Counted from the first letter of the stretch, positions 45,528 to 59,549 are shown. The stretch: DNA of 64,000 nt from Macrostomum hystrix (GCA_950097015.1 CATNEN010000001.1:17860501-17924500); one strand, 5' to 3'. Made by a program: numbers and translations. The notes: a model not told the origin generated them from the sequence alone.

Positions 45528-47460
45528 ATGGTGCTGGTGGTTGAAGACTCCTGCCTGATGGTTGCAGCCAGCAGGTCCTTCCACCGGGTGAGTGGCATCA
45601 GCTTTGAAACTACTGCGACTAGGCACCTGTTCAATGCATCTGCCTCTCCCAATCTCACCCTAACTCTCTTAATCTCACCCTAACTCTCTCAATCTCACTC
45701 TGCCTCTCCCAATCTCACTCTGCCTCTCCCAATCTCACTCTGCCTCTCCCAATCTCACTCTGCCTCTCCCAATCTCACTCTACATCTCTCAATCTCACTC
45801 TACCTCTCTCAATCTCACTCTACATCTCTCAATCTCACTCTACATCTCTCAATCTCACTCAACCTCTCTCAATCTCACTCTACCTCTCTCAATCTCACTC
45901 TACCTCTCTCAATCTCACCCTAACTCTCCCAATCTCACTCTGCCTCTCCCAATCTCACTCTCCCTCTCCCAATCTCACTCTACATCTCCCAATCTCACTC
46001 TGCCTCTCTCAATCTCACTCTACATCTCTCAATCTCACTCTACATCTCTCAATCTCACTCTACCTCTCTCAATCTCACTCAACCTCTCTCAATCTCACTC
46101 TACCTCTCTCAATCTCACTCTACCTCTCTCAATCTCACTCTACCTCTCTCAATCTCACTCTGACTCTCCCAATCTCACTCTGCCTCTCCCAATCTCACTC
46201 TGCCTCTCTCAATCTCACTCTGCCTCTCTCAATCTCACTCTACCTCTCCCAATCTCACTCTGCCTCTCCCAATCTCACTCTGCCTCTCCCAATCTCACTC
46301 TACCTCTCCTAATCTCACTCTGCCTCTCCCAATCTCACTCTGCCTCTCCCAATCTCACTCTGCCTCTCCCAATCTCACTCTGCCTCTCCCAATCTCACTC
46401 TGACTCTCCCAATCTCACTCTACATCTCTCAATCTCACTCTACCTCTCTCAATCTCACTCTACATCTCTCAATCTCACTCTACATCTCTCAATCTCACCC
46501 TAACTCTCCCTATCTCACTCTACCTCTCTCAATCTCACTCTGCCTCTCTCAATCTTACTCTGCCTCTCCCAATCTCACTCTGCCTCTCCCAATCTCACTC
46601 TGCCTCTCCCAATCTCACTCTGCCTCTCCCAATCTCACTCTGCCTCTCTCAATCTCACCCTAACTCTCCCAATCTCACCCTACCTCTCTTAATCTCACCC
46701 TACCTCTCTTTATCTCACCCTCACTCTCTCAATCTCACCCTAACTCTCTCGATCTCACCCTAATTCTCTCAATCTCACTCCGCCTCTCCCGCAGCCGCGC
46801 CCGCTGTCGCAGTCGGTCAACAATCATCAGCGCAGCGCTGCCAGTCGGTCGCAGCTGCTGGCGCCCATCTGCTGCCAGCCTGCAGGCATGTCGGCATCGC
46901 ACTCGTCAGCCGCGCATTTCTCCGAGTCCATCTGCATCAGGCCGGACATTGCTCGAGTTGGCTCAGTGGCAGCCGATTGCGCCAGCGGCGTCACCATGAC
47001 AACCGAGTCAATCCTGCTCTACAGCTCGCGTCTGTATCAGCAGGAGGTTCGGCTGTTGCTGCAGCCGCAGGCGGTGGTGTCCAGCAAGCTGCAGCTGGTC
47101 ACCACGCCAGACGGCCGGTCAGTCACCCGCCGGGTTGTGGTCTGCGGTCCGCGCTGGGTCGAGTCCGGCCGCTCCTGCAGCCAGCGGGATGACCCGGAGG
47201 CCCAGCCCGTCACCTACTTCGCCAGCCGGGTCAGCCGGGCCGGCGTCAGGCACGAATTCCGCAGCGAACTCAGTCTGCCCAGACTGAAGACTTTGAGCAG
47301 TGCGGACTCGCAGCTGGCTGGCGGAATTCTTGAGCACATCCGGCGTCAGCGCTACCACCTGTGCGAGAGATTTTTCATGCTCAATGTCAACAACAACGAG
47401 GCCACCGTGCCGCTGTCCGTGTTCAGGGTCATCACAAATGAGTGCGCCACTAGTCAGAAG

Positions 47461-47497
<37 letters not shown>

Positions 47498-47559
47498 TGA
47501 AGCAGAAGCGACAGAAACTTTTTGCCTCCGCTTCGAAACTCAGTTTGAAGGCTTCGTGA
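45528..47559 (+). CDS. Two-exon gene, 274-aa protein of unknown function with poly-Q
   Basis: Exon 1 (45528-45587) encodes 20 residues starting M-V-L-V-V-E-D-S and ends at CGG|gtgagt. Exon 2 (46795-47559) starts after CTCCCGCAG in the same phase. The second exon is strongly GC-rich at third positions. Its central part (about residues 95-230) looks like a folded beta-rich domain. Near the end comes a run of about 11 Gln encoded by CAG repeats, then a Lys-rich tail. No signal peptide or membrane segment is clear and no family is recognised. The 1.2-kb intron is almost wholly a 20-bp satellite. The short hydrophobic first exon makes an internal start at the ATG at 46888 less likely but not excluded. 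Confidence 0.65.
45640..46790. repeat. 20-bp satellite filling the intron of the poly-Q gene
   Basis: About 57 copies of AATCTCACTCTGCCTCTCCC and variants (TACATCTCTC, TACCTCTCTC), running right up to the acceptor CTCCCGCAG, so the array itself supplies the pyrimidine tract. Confidence 0.95.
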
Positions 47560-47649
47560 TTTAGGACAAATTTAATCAACAAGGTATTAAGCGATCTGCT
47601 TGTATTGGTCATTCCACTCCGTGTTCTTGCTTCGTAGATTTCGGCCCCC

Positions 47650-48430
47650 ACATGACGCCTTCCTCCCTTATTTCTTCCCTTTTTAATCCATATTTTTCCC
47701 TCCCTTTCATCCACCTCCCTTTCTCCCCATCTTCATCCCTATCTCCCCATCTCCCTCCCATTTTTCCCATCTTCCTTCCTTCCTCCTTATCTTCATCCCT
47801 TTCTCCCCATCTTCATCCCTTTCTCCCCATCTTCCTTCCTTTCTCCCCATCTCCCTCCCTTTTTTCCCATCTTCCTTCCTTTCTCCCCATCTTCCTCCCT
47901 TTCTCCCCATCTTCCTCCCTTTCTTCCCATCTTCATCCCTTTCTCCCCATCTTCCTCCCTTTCTCCCCATCTTCCTCCCTTTTTTCCCATCTTCCTTCCT
48001 TTCTCCCCATCTTCCTCCCTTTCTCCCCATCTTCCTCCCTTTCTCCCCATCTTCCTCCCTTTCTCCCCATCTTCCTCCCTTTCTTCCCATCTTCCTCCCT
48101 TTCTTCCCATCTTCCTTCCTTTCTCCCTATCTTCCTCCCTTTCTCCCCATCTTCCTCCCTTTCTCCCCATCTTCCTCCCTTTTTCCCCATCTTCCTCCCT
48201 TTCTCCCCATCTTCCTCCCTTTCTCCCCATCTTCCTCCCTTTCTCCCCATCTTCCTCCCTTTCTCCCCATCTTCCTCCCTTTCTCCCCATCTTCCTCCCT
48301 TTCTCCCCATCTTCCTCCCTTTCTTCCCATCTTCCTCCCTTTCTCCCCATCTTCCTCCCTTTCTCCCCATCTTCCTCCCTTTCTTCCCATCTTCCTCCCT
48401 TTCTTCCCATCTTCCTCCATTGCTCCCTCC
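47650..48430. repeat. 20-bp satellite (CTTCCTCCCTTTCTCCCCAT)
   Basis: About 38 units downstream of the poly-Q gene, pyrimidine-only apart from the A of CAT. Long frames on both strands are artefacts. Confidence 0.95.
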
Positions 48431-48704
48431 TTTTTTGTCGAAGTATCGGCTCCTAATTAGTTGTGTTGAATCCAATCTGAAGACCTAACAGTTTTATTAT
48501 ACACTTTTGAATGACAATTGAATTCTGCTTTTTTTCTTACTTAAACTACTTCTGTGTTAAAGCAACAGTAGTCATGTGCGAATCAACATGATATTTTTTG
48601 TCAGATAATAATTATACCTGCCGACATGAAAACTACCGGTTTCAATTATTTGTTGTTATACTAATTAAACCAAAAATGCCTGTACGAGTTGCTTGCTATA
48701 AAAA

Positions 48705-49470
48705 TACCACCCTGAAGTATCAGAGGATAAGCAGCTGTCACCCTGTAGTATCAGAGGATAAGCTGCTGTCACCCTGTAGTATCAGAGGATAAGCTGCTGT
48801 CACCCTGTAGTATCAGAGGATAAGCAGCTGTCACCCTGAAGTATCAGAGGATAAGCAGCTGTCACCCTGTAGTATCAGAGGATAAGCAGCTGACACCCTG
48901 AAGTATCAGAGGATAAGCAGCTGACACCCTGAAGTATCAGAGGATAAGCAGTTGTCACCCTGAAGTATCAGAGGATAAGCAGTTGTCACCCTGAAGTATC
49001 AGAGGATAAGCAGCTGTCACCCTGTAGTATCGGAGGATAAGCAGCTGTCACTCTGGAGAATCAGAGGATAAGCAGCTGTCACCCTGAAGAATCAGAGGAT
49101 AAGCAGCTGTCACCCTGAAGAATCAGAGGATAAGCAGTTGTCACCCTGAAGAATCAGAGGATAAGCAGCTGTCACCCTGAAGAATCAGAGGATAAGCAGC
49201 TGTCACCCTGAAGAATCAGAGGATAAGCAGTTGTCACCCTGAAGAATCAGAGGATAAGCAGCTGTCACCCTGAAGAATCAGAGGATAAGCAGCTGTCACC
49301 CTGAAGAATCAGAGGATAAGCAGCTGACACCCTGAAGTATCAGAGGATAAGCAGCTGTCACCCTGTAGTATCAGAGGATAAGCAGCTGACACCCTGAAGA
49401 ATCAGAGGATAAGCAGCTGTCACCCTGAAGAATCAGAGGATAAGCAGCTGACACCCTGAAGTATCGGATA
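48705..49470. repeat. 31-bp satellite (AGAGGATAAGCAGCTGTCAC)
   Basis: About 24 units with TGAAGTATC / TGTAGTATC / TGAAGAATC sub-types arranged in blocks. It ends about 330 bp before the ELK start codon. Confidence 0.95.
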
Positions 49471-49801
49471 ATAACACAGGTTCCAAACTCAAACTAGAGA
49501 TTTTCACAAAAATGCGTTTTATTCTACTTTTCTGATAAGCAAGTAGTCAGATAAGTAGTTGCTTGGCAAATGCAATTTCTTTGCCTAAAGTGACTTTAAT
49601 CTTCCGCCAATAAGAAAGCAGCTGTTGAGAAGAGGAACATGTGTAAGCACCAATGAGTGCGCTAGGGAACAGGATCTGGGGATAAAGGCTTGAGCAGCAG
49701 TTGGATTCTAATAAGGACCCTGAGATTCCTGTTGGATTGTCTGCAACTTCAGCAGCGACTGCATCTGGGCTTGAAGAGCAGAGCGTGGATTTCTAGGAAA
49801 A

Positions 49802-49877
49802 ATGCCCCAACGGAGGGGATTTTTGGCCCCGCAGAACACATTTTTGGACACCATCGCCACGCGATTCGATGGCACTC
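49802..49877 (+). CDS. ELK-type voltage-gated K+ channel, exon 1
   Basis: ATG at 49802 opens 25 codons plus one base: a short basic start (MPQRRG), then [19 protein letters not shown], the near-invariant N-terminal cap of ELK/EAG-family (KCNH) channels. It ends in a strong donor (ACTC|gtgagt). The split codon C|AC joined to the exon at 61862 gives His, reproducing the family phrase FDGTHSNF. The cap segment regulates gating through the PAS domain. The exon lies in an uninformative short frame and is recognisable only by its protein motif. Confidence 0.9.
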
Positions 49878-49939
49878 GTGAGTTCGTTTGCTTGACCTGT
49901 GCGCTTATTAATAATAGAGCTTAATTATGAGTTGTGAAT

Positions 49940-50262
49940 TTCAGAAACCTGACTTTCGGGTTTCTAAAGTTTCGGAACCTGAATTTATTAGGTTTTCGGA
50001 AACTGGGTATTTGGGTTTCGGAAACTGGATTTTCAGTTTTCGGAAACTGGATTTTCGGGTTTCGGAAACTGGATTTTCGAGTTTCGGAAACTGGATTTTC
50101 AGGTTTCGGAAACTGGATTTTCGGGTTTCGGATACTGGATTTTCGGGTTTCGGAAACTGGATTTTCGGGTTTCGGAAACTGGATTTTCGGGTTTCGGAAA
50201 CTGGATTTTCGGGTTTCGGAAACTGGATTTTCGGGTTTCGGAAACTGGATTTTCGGGTTTAT
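49940..50262. repeat. 22-bp satellite at the start of ELK intron 1
   Basis: About 14 units of GTTTCGGAAACTGGATTTTC variants. 22 bp is not a multiple of three, so every frame reads the same peptide family. Confidence 0.93.
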
Positions 50263-50724
50263 AGATCTTGTTTCTGGTATATTATTAGTTAATTAACCGA
50301 TTAAGCAATCGAACAAATCTGGACAATGAGTCCCTTTGTAACCAATCAGAATCATTAATTGCTGAATAAGTTTTTATTTCGTGAGCGATTTGCTGGTGTG
50401 TAGCGATAATCAAGCACTTTGATGGTAAACAGTGCTAGCTTTGAGTACATTTGGCTGCATGAGTTGCTATCGTTCTCATTGTGCTACTTAGAAGAATAAA
50501 CTCAACAGACTCTACACAGCCCAGCGATAGCTTTGATTGCACAGCTGCTTGGGTCAATGTCGGGACAGACTTTTATGAGGCCCGGGCCGGGATCAGTGGG
50601 ACCTGATTTCTTGCCGATCCCGGCGTGGCCCAGCCGTAATCCCTGATCCCCTAGGCGCATTGTTCACATACTGCTTGGGCAATACTGGAGAAATCTGAGA
50701 GGAAGAGACACATAGGATTGTAGA

Positions 50725-51595
50725 ACAGGGAGAGGGCAGAGATAGAACAGGGAGAGGGGAGAGATAGAACAGGGAGAAGAGAGAGATAGAACAGGAAAGG
50801 GGAGAGATAGAACAGGGAGAGGGGAGAGATAGAACAGGGAGAGGGGAGAGATAGAACAGGGAGAAGAGAGAGATAGAACAGGAAAGGGGAGAGATAGAAC
50901 AGGGAGAGGGGAGAGATAGAACAGGGAGAGGGGAGAGATAGAACAGGGAGAAGAGAGAGATAGAACAGGGAGGGATAGAACAAGGACAGGGGAGAGATAG
51001 AACAGGGAGAGGGGAGAGATATAACAGGGAGAGATAGAACAAGGAGAGGGGAGAGATAGAACAGGGAGATATAGAACAGGGAGAAGGGAGAGATAGAACA
51101 GGGAGAGATAGAACAGGGAGGGATAGAACAGGGAGAAGGGAGAGCTAGAACAGGGAGAGATAGAACAGGGAGGAGGGAGAGATAGAACAGGGGGATATAG
51201 AACAGGGAGAGGGGAGAGATAGAACAGGGAGAAGGGAGAGATAGAACAGGGAGGGATAGAACAGGGAGAAGGGAGAAATAGAACAGGGAGAGATAGAACA
51301 GGGAGAAGGGAGAGATAGAACAGGGGGATATAGAACAGGGAGAGGGGAGAGATAGAACAGGGAGAGATTGAACAGGGAGAAGGGAGAGATAGAACAGGGG
51401 GATATAGAACAGGGAGAGGGGAGAGATAGAACAGGGAGAAGGGAGAGATAGAACAGGGAGAGATTGAACAGGGAGAAGGGAGAGATAGAACAGGGAGAGA
51501 TAGAACAGGGAGAAGGAAGAGATAGAACAGGGAGAGATAGAACAGGGAGAAGGGAGAGATAGAACAGGGAGAGATAGAACAGGGAGAAGGGACAA
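50725..51595. repeat. GAGAGATAGAACAGGGAGA satellite (purine strand)
   Basis: About 40 irregular units, mostly purine on the plus strand. The reverse-complement version is at 52410-52790. Confidence 0.93.
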
Positions 51596-51599
51596 CTAG

Positions 51600-52400
51600 A
51601 ACTGGAATAGGAGAGAAACGCGGAGAGAAAGAATGATTTCCAACTAAACCACAATTAGCTTACTGTTATTCAGTCCACAGTCGCATGTCATTGCATTGAG
51701 GATATTGAAACTATTGTTATTGCGGTGTCACCAGCAAAACAATCTACTAATGCCTGGAAGTATAAATATATACTGGAGATCGCAAGCGTCAGTAAAGACA
51801 ATTCTGATTCGATCGCTGTATTGTACTAGAAGTTCCTAGAAAAATGCCCACTGAAACACAATATCATTCGCATCTCATTCCACGCCCGAGTCCCATGGTG
51901 ACTAAAGCATCTGTAGATTAAGTGATGTTCCCCTTTTAGCCTGATTACTCAAGCCACTTGTGTTAGTCGAATAGTCATATCAATGATCATTGGTGCTCAT
52001 ACTAAGGCTTAGTCCTTGAGCAAATAATTGAGCAGCGATCATGTTGAGCAGGTAGACAGTGCAATTACCCCCCTAGCAACTAACCTGCACAGACAAGCCG
52101 GTCTCCGGTTGCTCAGCCGTCGAAAAAAAAGTAAGAAAAAGGAAGTTCTCCATCTGGCTTGTTGGGTTGAGTATAGGACTCCGACATGACTGCTCACACC
52201 TCCAACGCCTCCGCCATCGACTTCTTCCTTGCTGCCGCCAGTCATTATGACTCCATCGCCACTCCTGACTCACTGCCTGCATTCTCTATGCATACTGTGA
52301 GTCACAGCTCAGATTTCACGTCTGGCAGTCGCTACCAACAAAGCTGAGTGCAGACATCCCACTGACCACCCTGACACCATCTAGACTGCTCTGCCTAACC
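51600..52400. other. Single-copy segment between inverted satellites
   Basis: A small frame at 52186-52347 encodes 53 residues, starting MTAHTSNASAIDFFL, and contains an in-frame gtgagt that could be a donor. The phase of that donor (0) does not match ELK exon 2 (needs 1), so it is not an alternative first exon. No other gene seen. Confidence 0.25.
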
Positions 52401-52409
52401 ACTGTGTTC

Positions 52410-52795
52410 TATCTTTCCCTGTTCCATCTCTCCCCTCTCCCTATCCTCTCTCCCCTCTCCCTGTTCTATCTCTCCCCTCTCCCTATTCTATCTCCTCCAT
52501 CTCCCTGTTCTATCTCTCCCCTCTCCCTGTTCTATCTCTCCCCTCTCCCTGTTCTATCTCTCCCCTCTCCCTGTTCTATCTCTCCCCTCTTCCTGTTCTA
52601 TCTCTCCCCTCTCCCTATCCTATCTCTCCCCTCTCCCTATCGTATCTCTCCCTCTCCCTGTTCTATCTCTCCACCTCCCTGTTCTATCTCCTCCATCTCC
52701 GTGTTCTATCTCCTCCATCTCCCTGTTCTATCTCCTCCATCTCCGTGTTCTATCTCCTCCATCTCCCTGTTCTATCTCTCCCCTCTTGTCCTCTT
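52410..52795. repeat. TCCCTGTTCTATCTCTCCCC satellite (pyrimidine strand)
   Basis: About 18 units. Each is the reverse complement of units at 50725-51595. Confidence 0.93.
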
Positions 52796-52859
52796 CTATC
52801 TTTCCTCTTTCCTGTTCTTTCTGTCCCGTCTACCTATTCTATCTCTTCAGAATGAGAAG

Positions 52860-53530
52860 TATTCAGGCTTCTCGTTCTTTAATAGTTTGATGCTCTGAGG
52901 TCAAGGCTCATACGTCTTATAAGCCCTGAATTGAGTGCCACCTTTGTTAAAAACAATCATTCATGCATAAGTTTAAAGTTTTCTTCCTAATTCAACAGTC
53001 GCTACTAAAGCATGGTCAGAATATTCATTGCGATGGAAAGAGCTTGGAAAACAACTGCTTTCCGACACTTTTGGACACCTCGAAGTCTAACTATAAGTGG
53101 CACAGCTAATTTTACAATGCGCCGCACAGAATTTTGCTTCTAGAAGCACATTTTAACCTCATAATCAAATTAGCCACCCACCTACCCTCAAAGTCCTGCG
53201 CCCGTTCAGAACTGCTTAAAAACTGAAAAAGAAATCTAGAAAGGCCCCAGTAGACAGGGTTGAAAGCTTCTAATACTGCAGGACTTCACATCCCAGCAGC
53301 TTTGCATTAGGCCGGAAAAGAGGAGAAACTGATTTTTAATTGCACCGCACAGCATTTGGCGCTAGGCAGGTGCTTGATAGGCGGTTTTGGTCCAAGTCCA
53401 GACCAGCGACAATTCAGGCTTAATAAAATTTCTGGATGAAATTTCAGATTTTTATTTCTACTGCGGTTTCTGATTGGGTTTCTGGGCCCGGCAATGTGTT
53501 AAAAGGACTTTTACTTTACCTTTATCACAT
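52860..53530. other. Single-copy intron sequence
   Basis: Nothing recognisable within ELK intron 1. Confidence 0.4.
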
Positions 53531-53532
53531 AC

Positions 53533-53672
<140 letters not shown>

Positions 53673-54539
53673 ATTGAAAGCCCTCCTAAGGCTGTAACTA
53701 GGCAATTTAAGTCGCCAATAAGTGCAGAACTTTCTCCAGCCGGGATTTCATTCTTTGCCCTATTGGCCCCGTCAATTCCTCTCTTTCCCTGTCTCCCCCT
53801 TCGCCCTGGCAACAAATTTGATGGCCGCCGCAGGAGCAGAAAGTGGGGGGAAGTTCTGTGTGGCTGATGAGGACGCTGCAGCATCATTCCGCATCAGCTG
53901 GGCCCCATAACACACCGGGGGATGGTCTGAGGCGAATGGTCAAAGCTAACTGGGCCATTTTCAGTGGGATAAATTAGCAATCAGTTCTGAGTCTATACTC
54001 GGGGACGCTGAGAATAGAAGTCGGGCGGTGGGGGGAGATGGAGAAGAATGGCAAAAACGATGAATTCAAAGAGAGAGAGAGGGGTCGCAGCCTTCCTGTT
54101 CCTTGCGCTATAGCGGAATAAATAGTGCACAGCAGCAGCAACAGCAGCAGCAACAGAAACAGCAGCAGCAGCAGCCGTTCACTTCCTGAAAGTTCGTTTG
54201 CAGCCTTTTGTGAAAACATTTTTCTACTAAAAGCGGCCCTATACGCAAGAATCGCTTGCTGGCCTAAAGAAACCAGTGAGAGTGGCCAGTGCGAGGAAGT
54301 GCGCCTGTTCGAATCCCAGCAATCTCTGACTGAGCTCGCTGATTCCTCCTTTGCAAACAAATAGCACATGATTTAGCCAGTTCTGATTGACTGGCTGAAT
54401 TGCTGCTGAAGGAGTGAGCTCAGATGAGTCCAGCATGCTTGGGACACTGGACTGCTCAACGGTTGAAGTGTTTACTTGCTAAAAAATAGGACAGTTAGAA
54501 AGAGATTAAAAGAAAAGAGAAAGCGGGGAGAAAGAGGGC

Positions 54540-54800
54540 GAAGGAGGGCAGAAAGAGAGGGATGACTGAGGGGTAGAAAGAGGGTGGAGGGGGAGGGGGA
54601 GAAAGAGGGTGGAGGGGGGGAGAAAGAGAGGGGCGACAGAGGGGGAGAAAGAGGGTGGAGGAGGGGGAGAAAGAGATAGTAGACAGAGCGGGGAGAAAGA
54701 GGGTGGAGGAGTAGGGGGCAGAAAGATAGGGTAGAAAGAGGAAGAGAAACAGTGAGAAAGGAAGGAGAGAATGAAAGGGCGAAAGGGAGAAAGAGTGGTG
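54540..54800. repeat. Purine-rich GGGGAGAAAGAGGGTGGA repeat
   Basis: Irregular units, almost only purines on this strand. A short CAG/CAA-rich run (54128-54178) lies upstream. Confidence 0.8.
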
Positions 54801-55523
54801 AAAAAGAGCGGCAGAAAGAGGAAGAACAAGAAGGGAAATTAAAAGTATCAAAAAATCCACTTTGGCTGAAAGAGAGCGTGGACTCAGTTTGAGATGGAGA
54901 GAGTGGTGGAAGTGAAATAAAAAAGCAGTGAAAATGAATAAAAAATCTGAACAAAATAATATGTGAAAGCCGAAGACTAAAAATAGTCTAAAAAATATCC
55001 GAAATCATGGCACAGACAGTTGGGGGGATTAATTTAAACAAGTATTCCACCAGATTAGAGACCGAGTTGATGCTAGTTAGGCCCAGTGCCGCCACTCATA
55101 TAGCTGAGCAGTGCTCAAAGCCAATGCCCAATGTATCAGTTGTCCTGCATGGCATGGCATGCGGGAACCGCCACCTCACCCACCTCCAGGACCGACTCCG
55201 TGTTGGTCGGCTAAGGGAGAGAAAGGATTGAGCAGCCTTGACTGGGCGAGAACTGTCTGGCATTGCTGTGAGAGAGAGGAGGTGGGGTGGCTGCGGCAGC
55301 GACTGCGCTGAATGCGGAATGAGCTCCGGGAGAGTTGCTTTTCGCTGCAAAACAAAAGCGACGGACTCATGGAACAGGGGCTGCAAAATTGCCTGGCCTG
55401 GCTTTGCTAGGAGAAACTAGTAAAAACTATTGCTATAGAGAATATTGCGTACCGGGAAGGTGGGAATGGCATTTCCCGATTTGCAGCAGACAATGACCTT
55501 TGCTTTTAGTTACTGCATTGATA

Positions 55524-56212
<689 letters not shown>

Positions 56213-56499
56213 AGGCAGTCAGATTCAGCTCCTGGGAATGTCGAGTGTGGCAACAGGACCATCTGTGCTGTCCCAGGATTTCACAGTCCGCTGATCATAG
56301 AGAAGGAAATGCCGCAATAGGCTTTACAAGCATGCAAATATGCCATTGGGGCTGAATTAATAAGCCATCCAAACTAAGGTCACGAACCTTGGAAACCTTG
56401 GCGGGAATTCTTTAATGATTTTTCATTCTCAAATTACATTTGTTTTTGTTTCGCATTATGGCCGTGTTACTACGCATGAAGAGAACGTTTTGACATCTT

Positions 56500-56880
56500 G
56501 GGCAAGAGAAAGATGGGGAGAGAATGAGAGGGAGAGTAAATGGGAGAGTAAAATGGAAAGTTAAAGGGACAGTTTAAGGGAGAGTGAGAGGGGGGAAAGA
56601 AGGAGGGTGAGATTAAAAGGGAGAGTGAGAAGGAGGGTGAGAGTAAAAGGGAGAGTGAGAAGGAGGGTGAGAGTAAAAGGGAGAGTGAGAAGGAGGGTGA
56701 GAGTAAAAGGGAGAGTGAGAATGAGGGTGAGAGTGAGAAGGAGAGTGAGAAGGAGAGTGAGAGGGAGAGTGAGAGGGAGAGTGGGTGGAGAGTGAGAGGG
56801 AGAGTGAGAGGGAGAGTGAGAAGGAGAGTGAGAGGGAGGGTGAGAGGGAGAGTGGGCGGAGAGTGAGAGGGAGGGTCTAT
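56500..56880. repeat. Purine repeat (GGGAGAGTGAGAAGGAGGGT)
   Basis: First part has 30-bp units with AGAGTAAAAG. Later part is a GAGAGGGAGAGT run. Confidence 0.9.
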
Positions 56881-56884
56881 TGGC

Positions 56885-58945
56885 GGGGGAATAAAAGGCA
56901 TTTAATCTCTAAAAGACGGGAGCAAAGGTGAAATAAATTGTTGGGAGCACCGGGACCAGACAAAGGGGTGATCAGAAAGCGGATCGGGGTTAGCAGAAGG
57001 TGAGACTAAAATGAAATACGCAATGAAATCTGTAGATTTGCAGCCTTTCGACAACAGAAAGCAAAGAGAACAATTTTATTCACCGATTTGATGCATTTTC
57101 AAGAACTTGTGGGATCAGCCATTTGGCTGCATTCTATACTTTTACGACTCAACCAAAATATAGGGCGACTGGTGTTTTGGAATAGGCGTTGAGCATATCG
57201 TCAGTTTGCAAAAACAGCTCACCCTCGTCCACATCTGCGCAGTCATTTTGAGAGCCCACTTGCTTAATCTGCTTAATCTGCTTAATCTGCTAATCACTGC
57301 TGAAATCTCACTGTACACTGTACACTGTCTGGCATTGCGGACTTGGGGATAATGGGAAAATAGGCTGATTGTCTGTCAGTAAGTGCTGCTGCTGTTGCTG
57401 TTGCATCATAGCAATAATTGCAATTATGATAATAATAATTGCAGGAGGGCTGCGGGCTGTGGCATGACACTTGGTGACACTAGACCCGCAGCCAGCGAGG
57501 AGGCATCTGACCTGACTTTCTCATCGTCAGGCAGTGTACACTCTCACTTGTGCCTTGGAGTTTGGCCCTCAACGGCGCGAATTGCAAGACAAGCCTTTGG
57601 CACTGCTCTGCCACTGACCCCCGGTCCACGGACTGAACAGCTGTGCACAGACTTTGTAATGGTTACTTTTTTCTGATTCTGTCTGATTCTCAGTTTCTCA
57701 CCTGTTCTCTGCCTAGCTCCATCTCTCCCGCCCCCGACCCGTAGGGCAGAACTCCGAGCAGTGGGATCAATACAGGATAGGGAGCTTTAGATAAGGCCCA
57801 CCCACGTAAGCTCAGCTCGGATTGTGTTAGGCCAGGCATGATAATCGTAATGATGGGATAAAAATCCTGGGATTATTTCCAACCAAATCCAGCAGCCTCC
57901 CACTGATTAGCTGGCAAAGCCGGCAGAACTGCTTCTAGGCTTATTAAGCTTTTTCTTCTCCCAATTTTATAATCCCATAATCACACAAAAGGGATTGGCC
58001 CGTTAGGGCTGTTTTTGGGGAGTTGGGTAAGTTACGAGATTATTATCGCGCATCGGGTTCAATAAAATAACAAAAAGATAAAATAGAAAGATATTGGAGC
58101 CAGTGTTATGTTACAGTGTTACAAGAAACACGAGAAATGTTACAAAAAATTCATTTGGTAAATTTTCGAATCAATCTTCTAAGTACGTGTGTTTCTAAAA
58201 ATAGACATTCGTTGAATGCGTACATTCGGCACTGTACATTCGGGGATGACTTTATTGGGTGATTCACTCACTTCCGCATAAAATGTACATTTATTTCTAA
58301 AAATAGATTTTAGTCGAATACGTAGATTCCGCACTGTACACTCAGGGATGACTTTGCTAAGTGACTCACTCTCTTTTTTCAGAAGATAAACATAGTTTTC
58401 TAAAAAATAACTTAGCGTATATATTTGCGAACTAAACGATAGTATTTCAGTTATTTACGTTTGCTTCTAAAAATACTTGTAGAATTACCAAAAATTTCTG
58501 AACACTTGATAAAAACGCAATGAAAATGTTTTTCAATCCAGCGAGCTTTTCTCGTGTACTTTTATGCTTGCGTGCGACTTAAAGAAATCCAGTAAATGTA
58601 CGAAAAATTCTCTTTCTTCTACTTGACACGCTTGTCACAATCCTTCTCATTTTTTTCAACTCTACTAAAAAACACGCCCACTAAATGCGACCAGGTGAGG
58701 TCAAAATCTTTGATTTATTTAAGTCGATAGGTCCCTCTCCCTGCCGTGCCTGCATGCTCCACCCATTCATTTTGCTTTCTCCGTGTCCCAACTAGAGCTT
58801 TTTAATTTGGCAAATTTCTTGTGGATTGCGAGAGGGTCGCAAGAGGCGTGTTTCGGCCGTTGGGGATCTCAGGGCGTGATTTATTAGCAGGGAGCGGCAG
58901 GATCCAGAGATAAATTTAATGAAATCCCTACTTTAATGAAGTCAG
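56885..58945. other. Single-copy intron sequence of ELK
   Basis: No exon supported. A frame at 57383-57676 starts in a Leu repeat and lacks conserved features. Two related segments near 58185-58290 and 58300-58380 (TTCTAAAAATAGA..., CATTCGGGGATGAC/CTCAGGGATGAC) form a diverged tandem duplication. Confidence 0.4.
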
Positions 58946-58949
58946 ACAT

Positions 58950-59183
<234 letters not shown>

Positions 59184-59549
59184 TGAATGATTTGAGTAAC
59201 TAAACGAGAATTGAGGAACACACAAGGCGGGGCGAGGTAGGCTGTATTCGCATCCGGAATGTACTTTTAGCTGGGCATTAATAAGCAAACATTTGACACC
59301 CGTGTATGCAGCAAAGACACACACGACCTGTGCCAGTTTTTCTACTAATATTCTACCTCAGTCTTTTTGATTTGCTTTGTGAAAGAAGCCACACACAAGC
59401 AGCCCAAACAAAAAAATTGCTCTTTTTGGCAGCATGATGCCCATTGTCTCATTTGGGGGAACAATGCCCCACTGACAAGATGGCAGATTGGTAGGCCACC
59501 CCACAACAGGATGACATTATTCCAGTATTTTAAGTACATCGCATAAATT

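Noticed and set aside
47652-48488. 278-codon Pro/Ser/Leu-rich frame and its minus-strand Gly/Arg/Lys counterparts
   Set aside because: 20-bp satellite, no conserved content.
50651-51595. 314-codon minus-strand frame
   Set aside because: Repeat-derived Ser/Leu/Pro peptide in the GAGAGATAGAACAGGG array.
52186-52347. Possible alternative first exon of the ELK channel
   Set aside because: Its possible donor is phase 0, incompatible with the phase-1 PAS exon, and the peptide has no KCNH cap motif.
54256-54322. tRNA-like segment (TTGCTGG/CCAGCAA arms and GTTCGAATCC)
   Set aside because: The outer arms pair perfectly and a B-box-like word is present, but no T-stem can form and the D arm is absent. 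Probably chance or a very decayed tRNA-derived element.
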